From Nectonema munidae (taxonomy: Eukaryota > Nematomorpha > Nectonematoida > Nectonematidae): 64,000 bases of DNA. Shown here piece by piece: positions 1-15,100 of this stretch. The translations under genes were made by a program, and so were the position numbers. Each line of letters starts with the position of its first letter. Within the stretch, counting starts at the first letter, position 1. The notes under the pieces are model-generated. The model was given only the letters and a program-made list of their open reading frames with translations. It made no database searches and was not told where the DNA came from. The stretch covers positions 1 to 64,000 of the forward strand of contig JAUIRK010000950.1 of assembly GCA_030549495.1 (NCBI GenBank), written 5' to 3'.

Positions 1-3000
1 GAAAAATGTGAATGCTTTTTTGAGGGGAATCGTATTGTTAACTAAGGAAGATTTAAGGGGAATGGTATTGTTAACTTAGAAAGACTTTAAAATAGTGAAA
101 ATGTGAATGCTTCTTTTAATGGTAATGGTATTAACTAAGGACGACTTTAAAATAGGGAAAAATGTGAATGTTTTTTTGAGGGGAATCGTATTGTTAACTA
201 AGGAAGTTTTAAAATGGTATTGTTAACTTAGAAAGACTTTAAAATAGTGAAAATGTGAATGCTTCTTTTAATGGTAATGGTATTAACTAAGGACGACTTT
301 AAAATAGGGAAAAATGTGAATGCTTTTTTGAGGGGAATCGTATTGTTAACTAAGGAAGATTTAAAATGGTATTTTTCACTTAGGAAGACTTTAAAATAGT
401 GAAAATGTGAATGCTTCTTTTAATGGTAATGGTATTAACTAAGGACGACTTTAAAATAGGGAAAAATGTGAATGCTTTTTTGAGGGGAATCGTATTGTTA
501 ACTAAGGAAGATTTAAAATGGTATTGTTAACTTAGGAAGACTTTAAAATAGTGAAAATGTGAATGCTTCTTTTAATGGTAATGGTATTAACTAAGGACGA
601 CTTTAAAACAGGGAAAAATGTGAATGCTTTTTTGAGGGGAATCGTATTGTTAACTAAGGAAGATTTAAAATGGTATTGTTAACTTAGGAAGACTTTAAAA
701 TAGTGAAAATGTGAATGCTTCTTTTAATGGTAATGGTATTAACTAAGGACGACTTTAAAATAGGGAAAAATGTGAATGCTTTTTTGAGGGGAATCGTATT
801 GTTAACTAAGGAAGATTTAAAGAATGGTATTTTTCACTTAGAAAGACTTTAAAATAGTGAAAATGTGAATGCTTCTTTTAATGGTAATGGTATTAACTAA
901 GGACGACTTTAAAATAGGGAAAAATGTGAATGCTTTTTTGAGGGGAATCGTATTGTTAACTAAGGAAGTTTTAAAATGGTATTTTTCACTTAGAAAGACT
1001 TTAAAATAGTGAAAATGTGAATGCTTCTTTTAATGGTAATGGTATTAACTAAGGACGACTTTAAAATAGGGAAAAATGTGAATGCTTTTTTGAGGGGAAT
1101 CGTATTGTTAACTAAGGAAGATTTAAAATGGTATTGTTAACTTAGGAAGACTTTAAAATAGTGAAAATGTGAATGCTTCTTTTAATGGTAATGGTATTAA
1201 CTAAGGACGACTTTAAAATAGGGAAAAATGTGAATGCTTTTTTGAGGGGAATCGTATTGTTAACTAAGGAAGATTTAAAATGGTATTGTTAACTTAGGAA
1301 GACTTTAAAATAGTGAAAATGTGAATGCTTCTTTTAATGGTAATGGTATTAACTAAGGACGACTTTAAAATAGGGAAAAATGTGAATGCTTTTTTGAGGG
1401 GAATCGTATTGTTAACTAAGGAAGATTTAAAATGGTATTGTTAACTTAGGAAGACTTTAAAATAGTGAAAATGTGAATGCTTCTTTTAATGGTAATGGTA
1501 TTAACTAAGGACGACTTTAAAATAGGGAAAAATGTGAATGCTTTTTTGAGGGGAATCGTATTGTTAACTAAGGAAGATTTAAAATGGTATTGTTAACTTA
1601 GGAAGACTTTAAAATAGTGAAAATGTGAATGCTTCTTTTAATGGTAATGGTATTAACTAAGGACGACTTTAAAATAGGGAAAAATGTGAATGCTTTTTTG
1701 AGGGGAATCGTATTGTTAACTAAGGAAGACTTAAATAAGGAAAAATATGAATGCTTTTTGAAGGGGAATGGTATTTTTCACTTAGAAAGACTTTAAAATA
1801 ATGAAAATGTGAATGCTTCTTTTAATGGTAATGGTATTAACTAAGGACGACTTTAAAATAGGGAAAAATGTGAATGCTTTTTTGAGGGGAATCGTATTGT
1901 TAACTAAGGAAGATTTAAAATGGTATTGTTAACTTAGGAAGACTTTAAAATAGTGAAAATGTGAATGCTTCTTTTAATGGTAATGGTATTAACTAAGGAC
2001 GACTTTAAAATAGGGAAAAATGTGAATGCTTTTTTGAGGGGAATCGTATTGTTAACTAAGGAAGTTTTAAAATGGTATTTTTCACTTAGAAAGACTTTAA
2101 AATAGTGAAAATGTGAATGCTTCTTTTAATGGTAATGGTATTAACTAAGGACGACTTTAAAATAGGGAAAAATGTGAATGCTTTTTTGAGGGGAATCGTA
2201 TTGTTAACTAAGGAAGATTTAAAATGGTATTGTTAACTTAGGAAGACTTTAAAATAGTGAAAATGTGAATGCTTCTTTTAATGGTAATGGTATTAACTAA
2301 GGACGACTTTAAAATAGGGAAAAATGTGAATGCTTTTTTGAGGGGAATCGTATTGTTAACTAAGGAAGATTTAAAATGGTATTGTTAACTTAGGAAGACT
2401 TTAAAATAGTGAAAATGTGAATGCTTCTTTTAATGGTAATGGTATTAACTAAGGACGACTTTAAAATAGGGAAAAATGTGAATGCTTTTTTGAGGGGAAT
2501 CGTATTGTTAACTAAGGAAGATTTAAAATGGTATTGTTAACTTAGGAAGACTTTAAAATAGTGAAAATGTGAATGCTTCTTTTAATGGTAATGGTATTAA
2601 CTAAGGACGACTTTAAAATAGGGAAAAATGTGAATGCTTTTTTGAGGGGAATCGTATTGTTAACTAAGGAAGATTTAAAATGGTATTGTTAACTTAGGAA
2701 GACTTTAAAATAGTGAAAATGTGAATGCTTCTTTTAATGGTAATGGTATTAACTAAGGACGACTTTAAAATAGGGAAAAATGTGAATGCTTTTTTGAGGG
2801 GAATCGTATTGTTAACTAAGGAAGATGGGGAATGGTATTGTTAACTTAGGAAGACTTTAAAATAGTGAAAATGTGAATGCTTCTTTTAATGGTAATGGTA
2901 TTAACTAAGGACGACTTTAAAATAGGGAAAAATGTGAATGCTTTTTTGAGGGGAATCGTATTGTTAACTAAGGAAGTTTTAAGGGAATGGTATTTTTCAC

Positions 3001-6000
3001 TTAGAAAGACTTTAAAATAGTGAAAATGTGAATGCTTCTTTTAATGGTAATGGTATTAACTAAGGACGACTTTAAAATAGGGAAAAATGTGAATGCTTTT
3101 TTGAGGGGAATCGTATTGTTAACTAAGGAAGATTTAAAATGGTATTGTTAACTTAGGAAGACTTTAAAATAGTGAAAATGTGAATGCTTCTTTTAATGGT
3201 AATGGTATTAACTAAGGACGACTTTAAAATAGGGAAAAATGTGAATGCTTTTTTGAGGGGAATCGTATTGTTAACTAAGGAAGATTTAAAATGGTATTGT
3301 TAACTTAGGAAGACTTTAAAATAGTGAAAATGTGAATGCTTCTTTTAATGGTAATGGTATTAACTAAGGACGACTTTAAAATAGGGAAAAATGTGAATGC
3401 TTTTTTGAGGGGAATCGTATTGTTAACTAAGGAAGATTTAAAAAGAAAATGAATTGAAGGGGAATGGTATTTTTCACTTAGAAAGACTTTAAAATAGTGA
3501 AAATGTGAATGCTTCTTTTAATGGTAATGGTATTAACTAAGGACGACTTTAAAATAGGGAAAAATGTGAATGCTTTTTTGAGGGGAATCGTATTGTTAAC
3601 TAAGGAAGTTTTAAAATGGTATTTTTAACTTAGGAAGACTTTAAAATAGTGAAAATGTGAATGCTTCTTTTAATGGTAATGGTATTAACTAAGGACGACT
3701 TTAAAATAGGGAAAAATGTGAATGCTTTTTTGAGGGGAATCGTATTGTTAACTAAGGAAGTTTTAAAAGAATGGTATTTTTCACTTAGAAAGACTTTAAA
3801 ATAGTGAAAATGTGAATGCTTCTTTTAATGGTAATGGTATTAACTAAGGACGACTTTAAAATAGGGAAAAATGTGAATGCTTTTTTGAGGGGAATCGTAT
3901 TGTTAACTAAGGAAGATTTAAAATGGTATTGTTAACTTAGGAAGACTTTAAAATAGTGAAAATGTGAATGCTTCTTTTAATGGTAATGGTATTAACTAAG
4001 GACGACTTTAAAATAGGGAAAAATGTGAATGCTTTTTTGAGGGGAATCGTATTGTTAACTAAGGAAGATTTAAATAAGGAAAAATATGAATGGTTTTGAA
4101 GGGGAATGGTATTTTTCACTTAGAAAGACTTTAAAATAATGAAAATGTGAATGCTTCTTTTAATGGTAATGGTATTAACTAAGGACGACTTTAAAATAGG
4201 GAAAAATGTGAATGCTTTTTTGAGGGGAATCGTATTGTTAACTAAGGAAGATTTAAAATGGTATTGTTAACTTAGGAAGACTTTAAAATAGTGAAAATGT
4301 GAATGCTTCTTTTAATGGTAATGGTATTAACTAAGGACGACTTTAAAATAGGTAAAAATGTGAATGCTTTTTTGAGGGGAATCGTATTGTTAACTAAGGA
4401 AGATTTAAAATGGTATTGTTAACTTAGGAAGACTTTAAAATAGTGAAAATGTGAATGCTTCTTTTAATGGTAATGGTATTAACTAAGGACGACTTTAAAA
4501 TAGGGAAAAATGTGAATGCTTTTTTGAGGGGAATCGTATTGTTAACTAAGGAAGATTTAAAATGGTATTGTTAACTTAGGAAGACTTTAAAATAGTGAAA
4601 ATGTGAATGCTTCTTTTAATGGTAATGGTATTAACTAAGGACGACTTTAAAATAGGGAAAAATGTGAATGCTTTTTTGAGGGGAATCGTATTGTTAACTA
4701 AGGAAGATTTAAAATGGTATTGTTAACTTAGGAAGACTTTAAAATAGTGAAAATGTGAATGCTTCTTTTAATGGTAATGGTATTAACTAAGGACGACTTT
4801 AAAATAGGGAAAAATGTGAATGCTTTTTTGAGGGGAATCGTATTGTTAACTAAGGAAGATTTAAAATGGTATTGTTAACTTAGGAAGACTTTAAAATAGT
4901 GAAAATGTGAATGCTTCTTTTAATGGTAATGGTATTAACTAAGGACGACTTTAAAATAGGGAAAAATGTGAATGCTTTTTTGAGGGGAATCGTATTGTTA
5001 ACTAAGGAAGATTTAAAATGGTATTGTTAACTTAGGAAGACTTTAAAATAGTGAAAATGTGAATGCTTCTTTTAATGGTAATGGTATTAACTAAGGACGA
5101 CTTTAAAATAGGGAAAAATGTGAATGCTTTTTTGAGGGGAATCGTATTGTTAACTAAGGAAGATTTAAAATGGTATTGTTAACTTAGGAAGACTTTAAAA
5201 TAGTGAAAATGTGAATGCTTCTTTTAATGGTAATGGTATTAACTAAGGACGACTTTAAAATAGGGAAAAATGTGAATGCTTTTTTGAGGGGAATCGTATT
5301 GTTAACTAAGGAAGATTTAAAATGGTATTGTTAACTTAGGAAGACTTTAAAATAGTGAAAATGTGAATGCTTCTTTTAATGGTAATGGTATTAACTAAGG
5401 ACGACTTTAAAATAGGGAAAAATGTGAATGCTTTTTTGAGGGGAATCGTATTGTTAACTAAGGAAGATTTAAAATGGTATTGTTAACTTAGGAAGACTTT
5501 AAAATAGTGAAAATGTGAATGCTTCTTTTAATGGTAATGGTATTAACTAAGGACGACTTTAAAATAGGGAAAAATGTGAATGCTTTTTTGAGGGGAATCG
5601 TATTGTTAACTAAGGAAGATTTAAAATGGTATTGTTAACTTAGGAAGACTTTAAAATAGTGAAAATGTGAATGCTTCTTTTAATGGTAATGGTATTAACT
5701 AAGGACGACTTTAAAATAGGGAAAAATGTGAATGCTTTTTTGAGGGGAATCGTATTGTTAACTAAGGAAGATTTAAAATGGTATTGTTAACTTAGGAAGA
5801 CTTTAAAATAGTGAAAATGTGAATGCTTCTTTTAATGGTAATGGTATTAACTAAGGACGACTTTAAAATAGGGAAAAATGTGAATGCTTTTTTGAGGGGA
5901 ATCGTATTGTTAACTAAGGAAGATTTAAAATGGTATTGTTAACTTAGGAAGACTTTAAAATAGTGAAAATGTGAATGCTTCTTTTAATGGTAATGGTATT

Positions 6001-6688
6001 AACTAAGGACGACTTTAAAATAGGGAAAAATGTGAATGCTTTTTTGAGGGGAATCGTATTGTTAACTAAGGAAGATTTAAAATGGTATTGTTAACTTAGG
6101 AAGACTTTAAAATAGTGAAAATGTGAATGCTTCTTTTAATGGTAATGGTATTAACTAAGGACGACTTTAAAATAGGGAAAAATGTGAATGCTTTTTTGAG
6201 GGGAATCGTATTGTTAACTAAGGAAGATTTAAAATGGTATTGTTAACTTAGGAAGACTTTAAAATAGTGAAAATGTGAATGCTTCTTTTAATGGTAATGG
6301 TATTAACTAAGGACGACTTTAAAATAGGGAAAAATGTGAATGCTTTTTTGAGGGGAATCGTATTGTTAACTAAGGAAGATTTAAAATGGTATTGTTAACT
6401 TAGGAAGACTTTAAAATAGTGAAAATGTGAATGCTTCTTTTAATGGTAATGGTATTAACTAAGGACGACTTTAAAATAGGGAAAAATGTGAATGCTTTTT
6501 TGAGGGGAATCGTATTGTTAACTAAGGAAGAAGGGTTTTGAAGGGGAATGGTATTTTTCACTTAGAAAGACTTTAAAATAGTGAAAATGTGAATGCTTCT
6601 TTTAATGGTAATGGTATTAACTAAGGACGACTTTAAAATAGGGAAAAATGTGAATGCTTTTTTGAGGGGAATCGTATTGTTAACTAAG

Positions 6689-6740
6689 GAAGAAAGGATT
6701 GTTAAAGGGGGGGGGGTGGGTGGGTTTTTGAGGGGAATGG
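6689..6740 (+). repeat. Satellite monomer with G-rich insertion in S2
   Basis: At the S1/S2 junction this single monomer carries a run of ten or more G followed by TGGGTGGGT and TTTTTGAGGGG, replacing the usual ATTTAAAATGG. It contains at least four runs of three or more G on the plus strand in otherwise AT-rich DNA, so it could form a G-quadruplex. It lies exactly where other monomers vary in length. Confidence 0.8.
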
Positions 6741-8863
6741 TATTGTTAACTTAGGAAGACTTTAAAATAGTGAAAATGTGAATGCTTCTTTTAATGGTAA
6801 TGGTATTAACTAAGGACGACTTTAAAATAGGGAAAAATGTGAATGCTTTTTTGAGGGGAATCGTATTGTTAACTAAGGAAGATTTAAAATGGTATTGTTA
6901 ACTTAGGAAGACTTTAAAATAGTGAAAATGTGAATGCTTCTTTTAATGGTAATGGTATTAACTAAGGACGACTTTAAAATAGGGAAAAATGTGAATGCTT
7001 TTTTGAGGGGAATCGTATTGTTAACTAAGGAAGATTTAAAATGGTATTGTTAACTTAGGAAGACTTTAAAATAGTGAAAATGTGAATGCTTCTTTTAATG
7101 GTAATGGTATTAACTAAGGACGACTTTAAAATAGGGAAAAATGTGAATGCTTTTTTGAGGGGAATCGTATTGTTAACTAAGGAAGATTTTAAGGGAATGG
7201 TATTTTTCACTTAGAAAGACTTTAAAATAGTGAAAATGTGAATGCTTCTTTTAATGGTAATGGTATTAACTAAGGACGACTTTAAAATAGGGAAAAATGT
7301 GAATGCTTTTTTGAGGGGAATCGTATTGTTAACTAAGGAAGATTTAAAATGGTATTGTTAACTTAGGAAGACTTTAAAATAGTGAAAATGTGAATGCTTC
7401 TTTTAATGGTAATGGTATTAACTAAGGACGACTTTAAAATAGGGAAAAATGTGAATGCTTTTTTGAGGGGAATCGTATTGTTAACTAAGGAAGTTTTAAA
7501 ATGGTATTTTTCACTTAGGAAGACTTTAAAATAGTGAAAATGTGAATGCTTCTTTTAATGGTAATGGTATTAACTAAGGACGACTTTAAAATAGGGAAAA
7601 ATGTGAATGCTTTTTTGAGGGGAATCGTATTGTTAACTAAGGAAGATTTAAAATGGTATTGTTAACTTAGGAAGACTTTAAAATAGTGAAAATGTGAATG
7701 CTTCTTTTAATGGTAATGGTATTAACTAAGGACGACTTTAAAATAGGGAAAAATGTGAATGCTTTTTTGAGGGGAATCGTATTGTTAACTAAGGAAGATT
7801 TAAAATGGTATTGTTAACTTAGGAAGACTTTAAAATAGTGAAAATGTGAATGCTTCTTTTAATGGTAATGGTATTAACTAAGGACGACTTTAAAATAGGG
7901 AAAAATGTGAATGCTTTTTTGAGGGGAATCGTATTGTTAACTAAGGAAGATTTAAAATGGTATTGTTAACTTAGGAAGACTTTAAAATAGTGAAAATGTG
8001 AATGCTTCTTTTAATGGTAATGGTATTAACTAAGGACGACTTTAAAATAGGGAAAAATGTGAATGCTTTTTTGAGGGGAATCGTATTGTTAACTAAGGAA
8101 GAATTTAAAATGGTATTGTTAACTTAGGAAGACTTTAAAATAGTGAAAATGTGAATGCTTCTTTTAATGGTAATGGTATTAACTAAGGACGACTTTAAAA
8201 TAGGGAAAAATGTGAATGCTTTTTTGAGGGGAATCGTATTGTTAACTAAGGAAGATTTAAAATGGTATTGTTAACTTAGGAAGACTTTAAAATAGTGAAA
8301 ATGTGAATGCTTCTTTTAATGGTAATGGTATTAACTAAGGACGACTTTAAAATAGGGAAAAATGTGAATGCTTTTTTGAGGGGAATCGTATTGTTAACTA
8401 AGGAAGATTTAAAATGGTATTGTTAACTTAGGAAGACTTTAAAATAGTGAAAATGTGAATGCTTCTTTTAATGGTAATGGTATTAACTAAGGACGACTTT
8501 AAAATAGGGAAAAATGTGAATGCTTTTTTGAGGGGAATCGTATTGTTAACTAAGGAAGATTTAAAATGGTATTGTTAACTTAGGAAGACTTTAAAATAGT
8601 GAAAATGTGAATGCTTCTTTTAATGGTAATGGTATTAACTAAGGACGACTTTAAAATAGGGAAAAATGTGAATGCTTTTTTGAGGGGAATCGTATTGTTA
8701 ACTAAGGAAGATTTAAAATGGTATTGTTAACTTAGGAAGACTTTAAAATAGTGAAAATGTGAATGCTTCTTTTAATGGTAATGGTATTAACTAAGGACGA
8801 CTTTAAAATAGGTAAAAATGTGAATGCTTTTTTGAGGGGAATCGTATTGTTAACTAAGGAAGA

Positions 8864-9150
8864 CTTAAAAAGGAATTTTTCACTTAGAAAGACTTTAAAA
8901 ATGAAAATGAATGCTTCTTTTAATGGGAATGGTATTAACTAAGGACGACTTTAAAATAGGGAAAACTGTGAAAGCTTTTTTAAGGAGAATCGTATTGTTA
9001 ACTAAGGAAGTTTTAAAATGGTATTTTTCACTTAGAAAGACTTTAAAATAGTGAAAATGTGAATGCTTCTTTTAATGGTAATGGTATTAACTAAGGACGA
9101 CTTTAAAATAGGGAAAAATGTGAATGCTGTTTTTAATAAGGAAGGAATGG
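8864..9150. repeat. Divergent satellite monomers (edge type) inside the array
   Basis: Two successive units are unusually diverged. The first has a shortened S2, an S3 reading TTTTAATGGGAATGG instead of TTTTAATGGTAATGG, and an S1 beginning GAAAACTGTGAAAGC. The second has lost most of S1 (TGCTGTTTTTAATAAGGAAG). The same S3 and S1 variants recur in the last units before the right border near 27,750-27,830, and the S1 variant also at 19,910. Confidence 0.75.
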
Positions 9151-12100
9151 TATTGTTAACTTAGGAAGACTTTAAAATAGTGAAAATGTGAATGCTTTTT
9201 TAATGGTAATGGTATTAACTAAGGACGACTTTAAAATAGGGAAAAATGTGAATGCTTTTTTGAGGGGAATCGTATTGTTAACTAAGGAAGATTTAAAATG
9301 GTATTGTTAACTTAGGAAGACTTTAAAATAGTGAAAATGTGAATGCTTCTTTTAATGGTAATGGTATTAACTAAGGACGACTTTAAAATAGGGAAAAATG
9401 TGAATGCTTTTTTGAGGGGAATCGTATTGTTAACTAAGGAAGATTTAAAATGGTATTGTTAACTTAGGAAGACTTTAAAATAGTGAAAATGTGAATGCTT
9501 CTTTTAATGGTAATGGTATTAACTAAGGACGACTTTAAAATAGGGAAAAATGTGAATGCTTTTTTGAGGGGAATCGTATTGTTAACTAAGGAAGTTTTGG
9601 AAAAATGGTTTTGGGGGTGGTATTTTTCACTTAGAAAGACTTTAAAATAGTGAAAATGTGAATGCTTCTTTTAATGGTAATGGTATTAACTAAGGACGAC
9701 TTTAAAATAGGGAAAAATGTGAATGCTTTTTTGAGGGGAATCGTATTGTTAACTAAGGAAGTTTTAAAATGGTATTTTTCACTTAGGAAGACTTTAAAAT
9801 AGTGAAAATGTGAATGCTTCTTTTAATGGTAATGGTATTAACTAAGGACGACTTTAAAATAGGGAAAAATGTGAATGCTTTTTTGAGGGGAATCGTATTG
9901 TTAACTAAGGAAGATTTAAAATGGTATTGTTAACTTAGGAAGACTTTAAAATAGTGAAAATGTGAATGCTTCTTTTAATGGTAATGGTATTAACTAAGGA
10001 CGACTTTAAAATAGGGAAAAATGTGAATGCTTTTTTGAGGGGAATCGTATTGTTAACTAAGGAAGATTTAAAATGGTATTGTTAACTTAGGAAGACTTTA
10101 AAATAGTGAAAATGTGAATGCTTCTTTTAATGGTAATGGTATTAACTAAGGACGACTTTAAAATAGGGAAAAATGTGAATGCTTTTTTGAGGGGAATCGT
10201 ATTGTTAACTAAGGAAGATTTAAAATGGTATTGTTAACTTAGGAAGACTTTAAAATAGTGAAAATGTGAATGCTTCTTTTAATGGTAATGGTATTAACTA
10301 AGGACGACTTTAAAATAGGGAAAAATGTGAATGCTTTTTTGAGGGGAATCGTATTGTTAACTAAGGAAGATTTAAAATGGTATTGTTAACTTAGGAAGAC
10401 TTTAAAATAGTGAAAATGTGAATGCTTCTTTTAATGGTAATGGTATTAACTAAGGACGACTTTAAAATAGGGAAAAATGTGAATGCTTTTTTGAGGGGAA
10501 TCGTATTGTTAACTAAGGAAGTTTTAAAATGGTATTTTTCACTTAGAAAGACTTTAAAATAGTGAAAATGTGAATGCTTCTTTTAATGGTAATGGTATTA
10601 ACTAAGGACGACTTTAAAATAGGGAAAAATGTGAATGCTTTTTTGAGGGGAATCGTATTGTTAACTAAGGAAGATTTAAAATGGTATTGTTAACTTAGGA
10701 AGACTTTAAAATAGTGAAAATGTGAATGCTTCTTTTAATGGTAATGGTATTAACTAAGGACGACTTTAAAATAGGGAAAAATGTGAATGCTTTTTTGAGG
10801 GGAATCGTATTGTTAACTAAGGAAGATTTAAAATGGTATTGTTAACTTAGGAAGACTTTAAAATAGTGAAAATGTGAATGCTTCTTTTAATGGTAATGGT
10901 ATTAACTAAGGACGACTTTAAAATAGGGAAAAATGTGAATGCTTTTTTGAGGGGAATCGTATTGTTAACAAAGGAAGTTTTAAAATGGTATTGTTAACTT
11001 AGGAAGACTTTAAAATAGTGAAAATGTGAATGCTTCTTTTAATGGTAATGGTATTAACTAAGGACGACTTTAAAATAGGGAAAAATGTGAATGCTTTTTT
11101 GAGGGGAATCGTATTGTTAACTAAGGAAGTTTTAAAATGGTATTTTTCACTTAGAAAGACTTTAAAATAGTGAAAATGTGAATGCTTCTTTTAATGGTAA
11201 TGGTATTAACTAAGGACGACTTTAAAATAGGGAAAAATGTGAATGCTTTTTTGAGGGGAATCGTATTGTTAACTAAGGAAGATTTAAAATGGTATTGTTA
11301 ACTTAGGAAGACTTTAAAATAGTGAAAATGTGAATGCTTCTTTTAATGGTAATGGTATTAACTAAGGACGACTTTAAAATAGGGAAAAATGTGAATGCTT
11401 TTTTGAGGGGAATCGTATTGTTAACTAAGGAAGATTTAAAATGGTATTGTTAACTTAGGAAGACTTTAAAATAGTGAAAATGTGAATGCTTCTTTTAATG
11501 GTAATGGTATTAACTAAGGACGACTTTAAAATAGGGAAAAATGTGAATGCTTTTTTGAGGGGAATCGTATTGTTAACTAAGGAAGATTTAAAATGGTATT
11601 TTTAACTTAGGAAGACTTTAAAATAGTGAAAATGTGAATGCTTCTTTTAATGGTAATGGTATTAACTAAGGACGACTTTAAAATAGGGAAAAATGTGAAT
11701 GCTTTTTTGAGGGGAATCGTATTGTTAACTAAGGAAGATTTAAAATGGTATTTTTAACTTAGGAAGACTTTAAAATAGTGAAATTGTGAATGCTTCTTTT
11801 AATGGTAATGGTATTAACTAAGGACGACTTTAAAATAGGGAAAAATGTGAATGCTTTTTTGAGGGGAATCGTATTGTTAACTAAGGAAGATTTAAAATGG
11901 TATTGTTAACTTAGGAAGACTTTAAAATAGTGAAAATGTGAATGCTTCTTTTAATGGTAATGGTATTAACTAAGGACGACTTTAAAATAGGGAAAAATGT
12001 GAATGCTTTTTTGAGGGGAATCGTATTGTTAACTAAGGAAGATTTAAAATGGTATTGTTAACTTAGGAAGACTTTAAAATAGTGAAAATGTGAATGCTTC

Positions 12101-15100
12101 TTTTAATGGTAATGGTATTAACTAAGGACGACTTTAAAATAGGGAAAAATGTGAATGCTTTTTTGAGGGGAATCGTATTGTTAACTAAGGAAGATTTAAA
12201 ATGGTATTGTTAACTTAGGAAGACTTTAAAATAGTGAAAATGTGAATGCTTCTTTTAATGGTAATGGTATTAACTAAGGACGACTTTAAAATAGGGAAAA
12301 ATGTGAATGCTTTTTTGAGGGGAATCGTATTGTTAACTAAGGAAGATTTAAAATGGTATTTTTCACTTAGAAAGACTTTAAAATAGTGAAAATGTGAATG
12401 CTTCTTTTAATGGTAATGGTATTAACTAAGGACGACTTTAAAATAGGGAAAAATGTGAATGCTTTTTTGAGGGGAATCGTATTGTTAACTAAGGAAGATT
12501 TAAAATGGTATTGTTAACTTAGGAAGACTTTAAAATAGTGAAAATGTGAATGCTTCTTTTAATGGTAATGGTATTAACTAAGGACGACTTTAAAATAGGG
12601 AAAAATGTGAATGCTTTTTTGAGGGGAATCGTATTGTTAACTAAGGAAGATTTAAAATGGTATTGTTAACTTAGGAAGACTTTAAAATAGTGAAAATGTG
12701 AATGCTTCTTTTAATGGTAATGGTATTAACTAAGGACGACTTTAAAATAGGGAAAAATGTGAATGCTTTTTTGAGGGGAATCGTATTGTTAACTAAGGAA
12801 GATTTAAAATGGTATTGTTAACTTAGGAAGACTTTAAAATAGTGAAAATGTGAATGCTTCTTTTAATGGTAATGGTATTAACTAAGGACGACTTTAAAAT
12901 AGGGAAAAATGTGAATGCTTTTTTGAGGGGAATCGTATTGTTAACTAAGGAAGATTTAAAATGGTATTGTTAACTTAGGAAGACTTTAAAATAGTGAAAA
13001 TGTGAATGCTTCTTTTAATGGTAATGGTATTAACTAAGGACGACTTTAAAATAGGGAAAAATGTGAATGCTTTTTTGAGGGGAATCGTATTGTTAACTAA
13101 GGAAGATTTAAAATGGTATTGTTAACTTAGGAAGACTTTAAAATAGTGAAAATGTGAATGCTTCTTTTAATGGTAATGGTATTAACTAAGGACGACTTTA
13201 AAATAGGGAAAAATGTGAATGCTTTTTTGAGGGGAATCGTATTGTTAACTAAGGAAGATTTAAAATGGTATTGTTAACTTAGGAAGACTTTAAAATAGTG
13301 AAAATGTGAATGCTTCTTTTAATGGTAATGGTATTAACTAAGGACGACTTTAAAATAGGGAAAAATGTGAATGCTTTTTTGAGGGGAATCGTATTGTTAA
13401 CTAAGGAAGTTTTAAAATGGTATTTTTCACTTAGAAAGACTTTAAAATAGTGAAAATGTGAATGCTTCTTTTAATGGTAATGGTATTAACTAAGGACGAC
13501 TTTAAAATAGGGAAAAATGTGAATGCTTTTTTGAGGGGAATCGTATTGTTAACTAAGGAAGATTTAAAATGGTATTGTTAACTTAGGAAGACTTTAAAAT
13601 AGTGAAAATGTGAATGCTTCTTTTAATGGTAATGGTATTAACTAAGGACGACTTTAAAATAGGGAAAAATGTGAATGCTTTTTTGAGGGGAATCGTATTG
13701 TTAACTAAGGAAGATTTAAAATGGTATTGTTAACTTAGGAAGACTTTAAAATAGTGAAAATGTGAATGCTTCTTTTAATGGTAATGGTATTAACTAAGGA
13801 CGACTTTAAAATAGGGAAAAATGTGAATGCTTTTTTGAGGGGAATCGTATTGTTAACTAAGGAAGATTTAAAATGGTATTGTTAACTTAGGAAGACTTTA
13901 AAATAGTGAAAATGTGAATGCTTCTTTTAATGGTAATGGTATTAACTAAGGACGACTTTAAAATAGGGAAAAATGTGAATGCTTTTTTGAGGGGAATCGT
14001 ATTGTTAACTAAGGAAGTTTTAAAATGGTATTTTTAACTTAGGAAGACTTTAAAATAGTGAAAATGTGAATGCTTCTTTTAATGGTAATGGTATTAACTA
14101 AGGACGACTTTAAAATAGGGAAAAATGTGAATGCTTTTTTGAGGGGAATCGTATTGTTAACTAAGGAAGATTTAAAATGGTATTGTTAACTTAGGAAGAC
14201 TTTAAAATAGTGAAAATGTGAATGCTTCTTTTAATGGTAATGGTATTAACTAAGGACGACTTTAAAATAGGGAAAAATGTGAATGCTTTTTTGAGGGGAA
14301 TCGTATTGTTAACTAAGGAAGTTTTAAAATGGTATTTTTAACTTAGAAAGACTTTAAAATAGTGAAAATGTGAATGCTTCTTTTAATGGTAATGGTATTA
14401 ACTAAGGACGACTTTAAAATAGGGAAAAATGTGAATGCTTTTTTGAGGGGAATCGTATTGTTAACTAAGGAAGATTTAAAATGGTATTGTTAACTTAGGA
14501 AGACTTTAAAATAGTGAAAATGTGAATGCTTCTTTTAATGGTAATGGTATTAACTAAGGACGACTTTAAAATAGGGAAAAATGTGAATGCTTTTTTGAGG
14601 GGAATCGTATTGTTAACTAAGGAAGATTTAAAATGGTATTGTTAACTTAGGAAGACTTTAAAATAGTGAAAATGTGAATGCTTCTTTTAATGGTAATGGT
14701 ATTAACTAAGGACGACTTTAAAATAGGGAAAAATGTGAATGCTTTTTTGAGGGGAATCGTATTGTTAACTAAGGAAGATTTAAAATGGTATTGTTAACTT
14801 AGGAAGACTTTAAAATAGTGAAAATGTGAATGCTTCTTTTAATGGTAATGGTATTAACTAAGGACGACTTTAAAATAGGGAAAAATGTGAATGCTTTTTT
14901 GAGGGGAATCGTATTGTTAACTAAGGAAGATTTAAAATGGTATTGTTAACTTAGGAAGACTTTAAAATAGTGAAAATGTGAATGCTTCTTTTAATGGTAA
15001 TGGTATTAACTAAGGACGACTTTAAAATAGGGAAAAATGTGAATGCTTTTTTGAGGGGAATCGTATTGTTAACTAAGGAAGATTTAAAATGGTATTGTTA

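Noticed and set aside
3937-4119. Minus-strand 60-codon frame in the satellite, repeated at 23,790-23,972
   Set aside because: It is an accident of long monomers; the repeat length is not a multiple of three and most copies have stops. The peptide repeat mirrors the DNA subunits.
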